From Bacteroidales bacterium (lineage in GTDB: Bacteria; Bacteroidota; Bacteroidia; Bacteroidales; VadinHA17), in the NCBI GenBank assembly GCA_029210565.1, contig JARGFQ010000004.1, forward strand, positions 62,001-126,000: a stretch of 64,000 bases of DNA. Direction: 5' to 3'. The notes below the pieces were generated by a model, which searched no databases, was not told where the DNA came from, and was given only the letters and a program-made list of their open reading frames with translations. Positions within the stretch are counted from its first letter, which is position 1, and every line of letters begins with the position of its first letter. Position numbers and translations under genes: made by a program. Shown here in pieces: positions 8,520 through 16,527 of this stretch.

Positions 8520-9395
8520 TCAGAAAGAGATGTCAAGCAGGTCCTGCAGCTTCTTCCCCGGCGTAAATATACGGTAGGCTGCAGGCCACACCTTCATCAG
8601 GTAGCTCTCCTGCCTGTCTTTGATGACAATGGCCAGTTCATCGTTTACATCACTGTTGGCAGTGTCACGGTATTTATAACCGATGATCCCTAGGATCTGG
8701 TCCAGGTCATTGTACTTTCCGAGGTTGCGGGTCATGGCATCAAGCCTCTTCTCCAGGGCTTTCACAGCAGGGGGATTCAGGTGACGGAAAAAGTCGAGTT
8801 GGTACATCAGCGTCTTCGACTTCTTGCGGAACTCATGCAGCAGACGTGGTTTGGGATTGTTACGGCAGTCGAGGTAAGCTCTTGCCGCGGCAAGGTAGCT
8901 CTGCTCGACCTCGCCGAGCAACATCCTGAAATCGGGTTCATTGAGACTCAGAAACCGGATCCTGTACCTCGCCTTTGTCAGCTGCTCCGTCACCTGGCTG
9001 ACAGTTTTGGCCTGCACACCAGCCTGCTCCCATGTGGCATAAGGCTTGCGGAGCAGATTCTGCACAGTCTCATTGTCCCACAGCTTGGTGAAAAGCTCAG
9101 GGTGATCCTTCCTCAGCGCCTTCATGGTCTTGCGCAACACATTGCTCTCACGCCATGAAGAGAGGATGCGGCCCGTCTCCCTCCCGGCGAGGTACTCCCT
9201 GCGATAGACCGACTCGTCGAGCAGAGGCTTCGCCAGTCGTACCGCAGCACGCTGCTTCTTCATCATCACCCGTATGTCATGGATGGCGTTACCGTCAGGG
9301 AGGGGTTTCTGAGAGAGCAAAATCAGCGACCCGTTGATGCATTCGAGCATCGACGTCTTGATATCCGCCCTGTTATCCTTTTCCTTTGAAGCCAT
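8520..9395 (-). CDS. CHAD domain protein (polyphosphate-binding)
   Basis: A 291-residue alpha-helical protein with the conserved-histidine (CHAD) pattern: AIHDIRVMMKKQRAAVRL near the N-terminus and LLHEFRKKSKTLMYQLDFF in the second half, both rich in His, Arg and Lys. CHAD domains are known to bind polyphosphate. It is divergent from the pfk-sixA-ppk1 group that includes a polyphosphate kinase, which supports that role. I chose the ATG at 9395 (MASKEKDN) over an upstream in-frame start at 9455, whose 20 extra residues overlap the palindrome at 9421-9436 and look non-coding. No CYTH domain is attached. Confidence 0.82.
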   Translation of the reverse strand: MASKEKDNRADIKTSMLECINGSLILLSQKPLPDGNAIHDIRVMMKKQRAAVRLAKPLLDESVYRREYLAGRETGRILSSWRESNVLRKTMKALRKDHPELFTKLWDNETVQNLLRKPYATWEQAGVQAKTVSQVTEQLTKARYRIRFLSLNEPDFRMLLGEVEQSYLAAARAYLDCRNNPKPRLLHEFRKKSKTLMYQLDFFRHLNPPAVKALEKRLDAMTRNLGKYNDLDQILGIIGYKYRDTANSDVNDELAIVIKDRQESYLMKVWPAAYRIFTPGKKLQDLLDISF

Positions 9396-9420
9396 GTACA
9401 ATGTGTTGACAGATGATAAA

Positions 9421-9436
9421 GTTACATAATTGTAAC
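9421..9436. promoter_or_regulatory. Palindrome upstream of the CHAD gene
   Basis: GTTACA and TGTAAC form a perfect 6-base inverted repeat around TAAT, 26 bases before the CHAD start and 128 bases before the phosphofructokinase start. It could be a regulator site in the divergent promoter region; it is short enough to arise by chance. Confidence 0.25.
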
Positions 9437-9563
9437 GACTTTCCCTTTCAGACACCTCGTTTGAATTGTATATTTAAACCATTTCACAGGGTCATGCCGG
9501 CAATCTTTTGTCGTTATTTTTCATACATTTACAATAGTTAACCACAACCAATCACTCAAAAAA

Positions 9564-10604
9564 ATGGGCAAAAACAGTAAAGCGAAGCGGATCGGTATTC
9601 TAACGGCAGGAGGCGACTGTCCGGGCATCAACGCCGCCATCAGGGGTGTCGGCAAGACAGCCATAGTAAAGTACGGTATGACGGTGCTGGGCATCAGTGA
9701 CGGCTTCGCCGGGATGATACACAAAGAGTACTCAGAGCTTAGCGAGAGTGATCTTTCCGGTATCCTGACGCTGGGAGGCACCATCCTGGGCACCTCGCGC
9801 GAAAAACCCTTCAAGGGGGTGGGCAAGAAGAAGGATGAGGTGCGCAAGCCCATGCTCATCAAGGAGCATTATGAACAGATGGGTCTCGACTGCCTGGTGT
9901 GCATCGGGGGTAACGGGACAATGAAGACCGCTCATATGCTCTCGGAAGGGGGACTGAACATTGTGGGTATTCCAAAGACAATAGACAATGACATCTGGGG
10001 TACGGATATGACCTTCGGGTTTGATTCGGCAGTGAACATTGCCACGGAGGCCATTGACAGACTGCATTCGACGGCCAACTCGCACAAGAGGATCATGGTG
10101 ATAGAGATCATGGGCCACAACGCCGGATGGCTTGCCCTCTACTCCGGCATGGCGGGAGGAGGCGATGTCATTCTTATTCCAGAGATACCGCATGATGAGA
10201 AGGTGGTAATGGACTATCTCAGGAAGAGGGCTGACAACAATAAGCCCTATACGATTGTTGTTGTGGCAGAAGGAATCAAGGTGCCCGAGGGCGAAGACTC
10301 CGCCGGAAGGTACCTGGCAAAAAGGATACAGGAAGAGACAGGTTTGGAGACCAGGGAGACGGTGCTCGGTTATATACAGAGAGGCGGTACACCTTCACCC
10401 ATGGACAGGGTGCTCGCTTCCAGGTTCGGTGCCTCCGGTGCCACCCTCATAGCAAAGGAGGAGTACGGCAGGATGGTGGCACACCGTGACGGGCAGATCA
10501 CCTCCGTAAAACTGTCGGAGGTGGCGGGAAAGACGAAGCTGGTCAAACCTGATGACCCGATGGTCAAACAGGCCAGGGAGATGGGTACCAGTTTCGGAAT
10601 ATGA
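9564..10604 (+). CDS. pfkA: 6-phosphofructokinase
   Basis: Phosphorylates fructose 6-phosphate to fructose 1,6-bisphosphate in glycolysis. The 346-residue length fits the bacterial short form. Visible motifs are GGDCPGINAAIRG (16-28), IGGNGTMKTA (114-123), and PKTIDND (137-143) with the catalytic Asp 141. The substrate-specificity positions are mixed: glycine at 118 (the position of E. coli Gly104, usual for ATP users) together with lysine at 138 (position of E. coli Gly124, usual for PPi users and for plant-type ATP enzymes), and Asn 117 replaces the usual Asp. ATP is the likeliest donor but this is not certain. It heads a plus-strand unit with sixA (40-base gap) and ppk1. Confidence 0.9.
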   Translation: MGKNSKAKRIGILTAGGDCPGINAAIRGVGKTAIVKYGMTVLGISDGFAGMIHKEYSELSESDLSGILTLGGTILGTSREKPFKGVGKKKDEVRKPMLIKEHYEQMGLDCLVCIGGNGTMKTAHMLSEGGLNIVGIPKTIDNDIWGTDMTFGFDSAVNIATEAIDRLHSTANSHKRIMVIEIMGHNAGWLALYSGMAGGGDVILIPEIPHDEKVVMDYLRKRADNNKPYTIVVVAEGIKVPEGEDSAGRYLAKRIQEETGLETRETVLGYIQRGGTPSPMDRVLASRFGASGATLIAKEEYGRMVAHRDGQITSVKLSEVAGKTKLVKPDDPMVKQAREMGTSFGI

Positions 10605-10644
10605 TCAACAGATCACTTTGTACATAAGCAAAACAGTAACTGAT

Positions 10645-11151
10645 ATGGCAGCGAAAAGGAAACTCATTTTCTTACGACACAGCAAAGCCGAGGATCAGCT
10701 CCCCGGGATACCCGATTTTGAACGGTCGCTGACGGCAAAAGGGAAACAGAACTCAAAGCTTATGGCACAGCTGCTCTTCTCTCAAAGGGAAGATCCGGGA
10801 AGGATTATAAGCAGCCCTGCCTTCAGGGCGCTGGAGACAGCACTGATATTCTGCAGGGAATACGGTATAAGTCCCGATGAGGTAAGACTGAATGCCAAAC
10901 TGTATCAAAGCCTTGAGGAGGAGGAGTACCTCTCTTTCATAAGAGACCTGAACGATGGTGATCATACCGTCACCCTCTGCGGGCATAACCCCCTCCTGAC
11001 GGAGATGGCAGCCTGGTTTGCATCTGACGAGCCGGAGGTGCTGTCCAAGACCGGAATCTACTGCCTCTCGTTCGCTGTTGCCAGCTGGTCAGAGGTTGAG
11101 CCCGAAAACGGAACGACGGAGTATTACCTGACACTGAAAGACCTGGCATGA
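10645..11151 (+). CDS. sixA: SixA-like phosphohistidine phosphatase
   Basis: Histidine phosphatase superfamily, short SixA type, 168 residues. The catalytic RH motif is at the N-terminus (IFLRHSKAED), a second conserved region is SSPAFRALETALIF, and the later conserved His is in LCGHNPLL. SixA removes phosphate from phosphohistidine in signalling proteins. The ATG at 10645 (MAAKRKLIF) is the sensible start; the longer open frame overlaps pfk. Its stop overlaps the ppk1 start by four bases (ATGA), so translation is probably coupled. As Ppk1 itself works through a phosphohistidine, a functional link is tempting but unproven. Confidence 0.85.
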   Translation: MAAKRKLIFLRHSKAEDQLPGIPDFERSLTAKGKQNSKLMAQLLFSQREDPGRIISSPAFRALETALIFCREYGISPDEVRLNAKLYQSLEEEEYLSFIRDLNDGDHTVTLCGHNPLLTEMAAWFASDEPEVLSKTGIYCLSFAVASWSEVEPENGTTEYYLTLKDLA

Positions 11152-13220
11152 GCAGAGACTACATCCCCAAGGAGATAAGCTGGCTCTCCTTCAACGAGAG
11201 GGTGCTGCAGGAGGCGGAGAACAAGGATGTTCCTCTGCTTGAACGGTTTAACTTCCTGGGAATCTATTCCAATAATCTTGATGAGTATTTCAGGGTCAGG
11301 GTGGCGACACTGAAACGGCTCTCACTCTTTGGAAGCAAGTCAAAAAGTATACTTGGATACAGTCCCAAAGCCACCCTCAGAAGAGTGCAGGAGATCGTTC
11401 TCAAGCAGAACCTGAGGTTTGAGAAGACCTACTCTGACCTGAAGAAGGAGCTGAAAAAGCACAACATACACTTCGTCAATGAACAGCAGCTTGACAGGGA
11501 GCAGTGTGCGTTTGTGAAGAGTTATTTTCGCAAGGAGGTAAGGCACAGGCTGATGCCCCTGATACTCAGCAAGGATAGCGGGCTGCCTGACCTAACTGAT
11601 GATGCCGTCTTCTTTGCAATACTGCTGACCGACTCCGCCACCGGCAGGAACAGGTACGCACTGCTGGAGATACCTCCGTCGGAGATACTGCCAAGATTCA
11701 TCCAACTGCCGGAGAAAAACGGCAACAGGTACGTGATCTTCCTTGATGACGTCATCAGGTCAGAGCTCAAGGATATCTTTCACATCCTCCCCTTCGACGA
11801 GCTGTCGGCCTATACCTTCAAGCTCACCAAGGATGCCGAGCTTGACATAGCAGATGACATCTCGGAGAGCTATATCGACAAACTTTCAAAGAGCCTTCAG
11901 CAACGCAAGAAGGGTACTCCTGTCAGGTTCGTCCACGACCGGAGCATGCCTGCCGACCTCCTCAAGATACTGAAGAAAAAGCTGAACCTCGGCACTGATG
12001 ATGTGATCATACCCGGAGACAGGTATCACAACTTCAAGGATTTCATGAAGTTCATTGATATCCCTGGTGACGGATTGCGTTATGAGAAACTTCCTCCGGT
12101 GAGACACCGTGACATCCATTACGGCAAAAGCATACTCTCAGTCATCAGGAAGAAGGATGTGATGCTTTTCTTTCCCTACAACACATTTAACCACTTCATC
12201 GACCTGCTGCGGGAGGCCTCTATTGACCCCTATGTAACCTCCATACAGGTCACACTCTACCGTCTTGCCAGGAATTCAAGCGTCATCAACGCGCTGATGA
12301 ATGCAGCCAGGAACGGCAAGAGCGTCACCACGGTGGTTGAGCTTCAGGCACGCTTCGATGAGGAGGCGAATATCCTGTGGGGCAATAAGTTGCTTGATGA
12401 AGGAGTAAAGGTCATTTACGGTGTGCCAGGACTGAAGGTTCATTCAAAGCTCTGCCTTATAACGCGGGAAAAGAATGATGTCATTCAGAGGTATGCCGCC
12501 GTGGGTACCGGCAATTTCAACGAGGAGACTGCCCGGGTCTATACCGACCATCTCCTGATGACCTCCAACAAGAAGATCACCAACGAGGTGGTGAAGGCAT
12601 TTAACTTCTTCGTCGCCAACTACCGGAAGGACAAATTCTACCACCTGCTGGTCTCTCCCTTCGGCCTGCGTAACAAGCTGGTGATGCTCATTGATAAGGA
12701 GATCAGGAACGCAAAGGCCGGCAGGGAGGCCTGGATCAACATCAAGATCAACAACCTCACCGACGCGGAGATTATTGGCCAGCTGTACAAGGCGAGCAGT
12801 TCAGGTGTAAAGATAAGGCTGATAGTCAGGGGCATGCTCTCGCTGGTGCCCGGTCTCAAGGGAGTCAGTGAGAATATCAGGGCGACAGGCATTGTTGACC
12901 GGTTCCTTGAGCATTCGCGATTCATGATCTTCTGCAACGGGAGTAATGAGCTGGTTTACATCACCTCGGCAGATCTGATGCCGAGGAACCTCGACCGCCG
13001 GATAGAGGTCTCGTGTCCTATATTTGATGAAGCCATCAGGAAAGAGATTACCGATGTCTTCGAAATACAGTGGAATGACAATGTCAAGGCCAGGGTCTAC
13101 GACGAGAAACAGTCGAACAGGCTCGTTGCTCCCGGCGACAAACCCTACCGATCACAGACAGAGGTTCACAGTTACATAACTGCAATCAACGGTCCGTCTC
13201 AGGAGGCCACACTGGGATGA
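11148..13220 (+). CDS. ppk1: Polyphosphate kinase 1
   Basis: Reversible synthesis of long-chain polyphosphate from ATP. The 690-residue length is standard. The N-terminal domain (YIPKEISWLSFNERVLQEAE), the head domain, and the two phospholipase-D-like C-terminal domains are present. The autophosphorylated His is in GLKVHSKLCL and a second conserved His is in LEHSRFMIF. It overlaps sixA by four bases at its start. Its last 35 bases overlap the 3' end of the convergent amidase gene. Together with the CHAD gene it makes this a polyphosphate locus; no exopolyphosphatase is seen nearby. Confidence 0.95.
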   Translation: MSRDYIPKEISWLSFNERVLQEAENKDVPLLERFNFLGIYSNNLDEYFRVRVATLKRLSLFGSKSKSILGYSPKATLRRVQEIVLKQNLRFEKTYSDLKKELKKHNIHFVNEQQLDREQCAFVKSYFRKEVRHRLMPLILSKDSGLPDLTDDAVFFAILLTDSATGRNRYALLEIPPSEILPRFIQLPEKNGNRYVIFLDDVIRSELKDIFHILPFDELSAYTFKLTKDAELDIADDISESYIDKLSKSLQQRKKGTPVRFVHDRSMPADLLKILKKKLNLGTDDVIIPGDRYHNFKDFMKFIDIPGDGLRYEKLPPVRHRDIHYGKSILSVIRKKDVMLFFPYNTFNHFIDLLREASIDPYVTSIQVTLYRLARNSSVINALMNAARNGKSVTTVVELQARFDEEANILWGNKLLDEGVKVIYGVPGLKVHSKLCLITREKNDVIQRYAAVGTGNFNEETARVYTDHLLMTSNKKITNEVVKAFNFFVANYRKDKFYHLLVSPFGLRNKLVMLIDKEIRNAKAGREAWINIKINNLTDAEIIGQLYKASSSGVKIRLIVRGMLSLVPGLKGVSENIRATGIVDRFLEHSRFMIFCNGSNELVYITSADLMPRNLDRRIEVSCPIFDEAIRKEITDVFEIQWNDNVKARVYDEKQSNRLVAPGDKPYRSQTEVHSYITAINGPSQEATLG

Positions 13221-14790
13221 ATGCCGGCGCTATACGTTGTTTCGTGCCTGCCTCAAAGGCATAGGCTATCTCAATCAGCAACGGCTCACTCCAGGCTCTT
13301 CCAAAGAAGGATATCCCCACCGGAAGTCCGTCAATGAATCCCATGGGTACGGTTATGTTAGGATAGCCGGCCATGGCTGCCGGTGATGAGCTGCTGACAT
13401 GAAACGAGTCACCATTTATGAGGTCGGTCTTCCATGCCGGTGCGCCTGTGGGGGCGATAAATGCATCGAAATTGTGCTCCTTCATGACACGGTCAATGCC
13501 CTCTTCCCTGACAAGGCGGTTCATTTTGTCCACGATCTCCTGAAATTCCGATGAGTTGACGTCACCTTTCTTCTGTGCTTCAATAACCAGCTCCTGGTCA
13601 TAGTAACGCATCTCGATGCTGTCGGCACTGTTGAATGCAATAAGCTCTTCCACACTCTTTACCGGGGCCTCTTCGCCCAGCGAGGCGAAGTATTTGTTCA
13701 GTCCGTCCTTATACTCCCACAGCAGCACCTGGAAAGAGAGTGACCCGGCTTCGCGGCTGTAAATATTGTCAATCTCAATAACCTCTGCACCCTGGCTTAC
13801 CAGGAAGTCGACGGTCTTCTGCATCAGCGTATCAACCTTGAAATGCTGTCCCCTGGCAGAGGTATACCATCCCAATCGCTTGCCCTTCAGGCCGTCCTCC
13901 TTCAGGAAGGGTGTGTAGTCGGTCAGGGCTTTGCCTTCCGAGGCAGCTGTTCTGCTGTCATTGGGATCGATGCCGGTAAGGGCTCCCAGGGCTATGGCGG
14001 CGTCAGTCACTGTGCGCGCCATGGGTCCCGGGGTATCCTGCGTGAATGAGATGGGCACTATGCCGCTGCGGCTGAGGAGCCCCACGGTAGGTTTGATGCC
14101 GACGATGCCGTTAGCGGTTGAAGGGCATACTATCGAGCCGTTGGTCTCGGTGCCAATGGCAATCATGGTCAGGTTGGCGGAGACGGCCACTCCTGATCCG
14201 GAGCTGGAGCCGCACGGGTTGCGGTCAAGGATATAGGGGTTCTTCGTCTGTCCGCCAACACCGCTCCAGCCGCTCGACGAGAGGTTACCGCGGAAGTTGG
14301 CCCACTCGCTAAGGTTGGCCTTGCCGAGTATTACGGCGCCGGCCTCGCGCAGCTTCATGACTATATAGCTGTCCTGCAGGGGGTGCGAACCACTCAGCGC
14401 GCGTGAGCCTGCCGTGGTCTCCATCTGGTCATGAGTGTCAATGTTGTCTTTCAGCAGCACCGGCACACCGTGCATGGGACCGCGCTTCTTGCCCTCCTTC
14501 AGCTCTGCGTCAAGCTGTGCCGCAATGGCCAGGGCATCAGGATTGGTCTGGATGACGGCATTGAGCATCGGCCCGCTGTCGTCTATGGCCTCGATGCGGT
14601 CAATATATGCCTGCACCACATCGGTAACGGTGAAATCACCATTTTCATAGCCCTGCTGAAGCTGGGTTATGGTGTATTCTTCGAAACGGAAAGTTTCTGC
14701 AGAGGAAGTTTCTTTACCGCTTTCCGGTCCGCAGGAGTTAACAGACAACAAGATAATGGTACATATAACCACCAGTGAATATTTATTCAT
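13186..14790 (-). CDS. Amidase signature family lipoprotein
   Basis: Ser-Ser-Lys amidase, 534 residues, likely anchored in the envelope: a lipoprotein signal ends at the lipobox Cys 20 (LLSVNSC). The catalytic Lys is in [11 protein letters not shown], the glycine/serine-rich signature is [14 protein letters not shown], and the nucleophilic Ser lies in the [10 protein letters not shown] region. Substrate cannot be judged from sequence; relatives hydrolyse small or peptide amides. This is not GatA, since gatB/gatC are absent and the protein is exported. It has its own well-formed promoter at 14866-14896 and overlaps ppk1 by 35 bases tail to tail. Confidence 0.88.
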   Translation of the reverse strand: MNKYSLVVICTIILLSVNSCGPESGKETSSAETFRFEEYTITQLQQGYENGDFTVTDVVQAYIDRIEAIDDSGPMLNAVIQTNPDALAIAAQLDAELKEGKKRGPMHGVPVLLKDNIDTHDQMETTAGSRALSGSHPLQDSYIVMKLREAGAVILGKANLSEWANFRGNLSSSGWSGVGGQTKNPYILDRNPCGSSSGSGVAVSANLTMIAIGTETNGSIVCPSTANGIVGIKPTVGLLSRSGIVPISFTQDTPGPMARTVTDAAIALGALTGIDPNDSRTAASEGKALTDYTPFLKEDGLKGKRLGWYTSARGQHFKVDTLMQKTVDFLVSQGAEVIEIDNIYSREAGSLSFQVLLWEYKDGLNKYFASLGEEAPVKSVEELIAFNSADSIEMRYYDQELVIEAQKKGDVNSSEFQEIVDKMNRLVREEGIDRVMKEHNFDAFIAPTGAPAWKTDLINGDSFHVSSSSPAAMAGYPNITVPMGFIDGLPVGISFFGRAWSEPLLIEIAYAFEAGTKQRIAPAFIPVWPPETDR

Positions 14791-14865
14791 GATCGTTAGT
14801 TTTAAACTGTTTTTTTGTATTATTTGAAAATTTTCTTTCTCTTAATTCTGGAGATTATTTATATT

Positions 14866-14896
14866 CAAAGATACTCCAGTTGAAGTAAATATCAAA
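14866..14896 (-). promoter_or_regulatory. Bacteroidota-type promoter for the amidase gene
   Basis: On the minus strand TTTG (14896-14893), then exactly 19 bases, then TATCTTTG (14873-14866) match the -33 TTTG and -7 TAnnTTTG consensus of Bacteroidota housekeeping promoters. Transcription would start near 14859 and leave a leader of roughly 70 bases before the ATG at 14790. Confidence 0.7.
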
Positions 14897-14903
14897 AGGG
14901 GGT

Positions 14904-15521
14904 TCAGGATGTGTAGTGTAAGAACACTATCAACTTCCCATTTTCAAATTCAAGAGTGAACTTCCGATCTACTGCCTCATTCAGCGTTCCCCGCCACCAG
15001 CTGTTCAGCAGGAGGCTTTTCAGGGGGTAGCGAAGACCGGATGAGGTTACGGTCAGGGTTGGATCGATGCTGAAGATCGAAACCTGCTGTCCGGTATGGG
15101 AACCTATAGTGACGCTATGGTTATAGACCGTGAAGGTGCCGGTATCGGTCAGCATCACCGCATCTATTCTCTCACTGTAATCGGCCAGCAGCGATATGTT
15201 GCCCAGGGTATGATCCTCGCGGATACCGGTGGCGCCAAGGATGACCACCTCTTTTATACCGGCCGCGACACACCAGTTGACTGCCTTTGTCAGGTCATTG
15301 GTCTCCTGATCGGAGTCCTGCACCAGGATCTTCTCATACCTCTCTTTAAGCACAGGCGGCACCGAGTCGAGGTCGCCTATGATGATGCCCGGTTCAAGGC
15401 CGTGTGCCACCAGTTTCTCAGCCGCACCGTCGCAGCAGATAATCATACCGGCCTCCCTCAGGCAGGCCAGCGGCACCTCGTGGGTGGGGTATGAACCATT
15501 GGCAAGAATGACGGTTTGCAT
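14904..15521 (-). CDS. thiN: Thiamine pyrophosphokinase
   Basis: Transfers pyrophosphate from ATP to thiamine, giving the cofactor TPP. 205 residues, the usual length. Key features are CCDGAAEKL near residue 25-35, the metal/ATP motif IIGDLDSV, and DQETNDLTKAV, with the C-terminal beta domain after about residue 135. It is the last gene of a minus-strand set that starts with a TPP riboswitch and includes a TonB receptor and a PnuC-type permease, which fits salvage of external thiamine. A 228-base repeat-filled gap separates it from pnuC. Confidence 0.92.
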   Translation of the reverse strand: MQTVILANGSYPTHEVPLACLREAGMIICCDGAAEKLVAHGLEPGIIIGDLDSVPPVLKERYEKILVQDSDQETNDLTKAVNWCVAAGIKEVVILGATGIREDHTLGNISLLADYSERIDAVMLTDTGTFTVYNHSVTIGSHTGQQVSIFSIDPTLTVTSSGLRYPLKSLLLNSWWRGTLNEAVDRKFTLEFENGKLIVFLHYTS

Positions 15522-15522
15522 A

Positions 15523-15610
15523 GTCGAAAGTCTGTAAAGTCCTTAAAGTCCATAAAGTCAAAAGTCCGTAAAGTTAGAAGTCTAAAGGTCTGAGGTCTGA
15601 AGGTCCGTAG
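15523..15610. repeat. Degenerate AAAGTC tandem array between thiN and pnuC
   Basis: About ten units of the form AAAGTCnnn follow one another with a period drifting from 9 to 7-8 bases (AAAGTCTGT, AAAGTCCTT, AAAGTCCAT, AAAGTCAA, AAGTCCGT, AAAGTTAG, then AAGGTC variants). It lies within the thiamine operon. The rest of the gap to 15749 holds AT-rich TTAATT repeats and a CTGCCGACTGCC block but no gene. Confidence 0.75.
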
Positions 15611-15749
15611 CTGCTGTCTACCCCGCTCTGCGGGGCTCCGTCCTGCAGTCCTGCGATCTAAGTGTCTGACTCTCAATTCTTAATTCATAATTATTAATTC
15701 TTAATTGATCTCGCTACTGCCGACTGCCATCTGCTACTGCGGACTGCTT

Positions 15750-16523
15750 TTAGCCACCGTAGCCTTTTTCGACATCCGACTCCGACGAACGAAGTCCCCT
15801 ACGTCGGACGAAGTCCGTAGTTTTAACGTAGGATGTGGCGAAGGTGGCCGACTGCTTCTTCCATGTCCGCAGCCCAATAATTGCCATCACGAAATATACG
15901 AAAAAAAGCACGGCTGTGGGATATAACCCGGCTGCAAGATAGACTGCCACGGCTATGGCGTTGGCCACTATCCATACGTACCACTGCTCCAGGTACTTCC
16001 TCGTAAGCATCCATGTGGCCACCACGGAGAGGGAGGCGATCAGGCCGTCCCATAACGGCACCGGCGAATCGGTGGCACGGGCAAGTAGCAGCCACAACAA
16101 GACCCATAGAACAGCAGCAGAAACTGCACACAGCAGAGCTGTCACCCTGCCAACACGCCTGACATCTGTTACTCTCTCCTGCATGGATGGTCCCGCTGTA
16201 TTTCCGATATTTTCACCGGGGAGGGCGGAAGGAGGATTGCCCGGTTCTGCAACACCTGAAGAGCTGCGCTCTATATAAACAACCTTGCCCTTCTCTGCGT
16301 GCCACGCATACCATCCGTAGACGCTGATAACAAGATAGTAACCCTGCAATCCCATATTGGCGTAAAAGCCGTTACTGGCAAACACATACATATAAACTGC
16401 CGAGGTGACGATCCCCAGGGGCCAGAGCCAGATATTCCTTCTTATCTCGAGGATCACATAGGCAATGCCCGTTACTGCACCGAAGAGTTCGATGAAATTT
16501 GCAGAAAGCCAGCCTGTCATCAT
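15750..16523 (-). CDS. pnuC: PnuC/PnuT-family vitamin transporter, probably for thiamine
   Basis: Small integral membrane permease, 257 residues, with about seven hydrophobic segments. The PnuC hallmark appears as WPLGIVTSAVYMYVF and, near the C-terminus, WYVWIVANAIAVAVYL. Position between a TPP-riboswitch-controlled TonB receptor (4-base gap) and thiamine pyrophosphokinase points to thiamine uptake (PnuT) rather than nicotinamide riboside. Two oddities: a hydrophilic loop of about 60 residues (roughly 81-140) between helices, and a C-terminal tail (after KKQ, ending DVEKGYGG) encoded by repeat-like DNA at 15751-15830. Specificity is inferred from context only. Confidence 0.85.
   Translation of the reverse strand: MMTGWLSANFIELFGAVTGIAYVILEIRRNIWLWPLGIVTSAVYMYVFASNGFYANMGLQGYYLVISVYGWYAWHAEKGKVVYIERSSSGVAEPGNPPSALPGENIGNTAGPSMQERVTDVRRVGRVTALLCAVSAAVLWVLLWLLLARATDSPVPLWDGLIASLSVVATWMLTRKYLEQWYVWIVANAIAVAVYLAAGLYPTAVLFFVYFVMAIIGLRTWKKQSATFATSYVKTTDFVRRRGLRSSESDVEKGYGG
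15751..15830. repeat. Repeat-like DNA forming the 3' end of pnuC
   Basis: The plus strand reads CGAACGAAGTCCCCTACG followed by TCGGACGAAGTCCGTAG, a diverged direct repeat of about 17 bases at roughly 15785-15819. At 15751-15764 is TAGCCACCGTAGCC, which recurs exactly at 55822-55835 inside the 3' end of the SRPBCC gene. The segment encodes the extra C-terminal tail of the PnuC protein. Confidence 0.55.
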
Positions 16524-16527
16524 CGTG

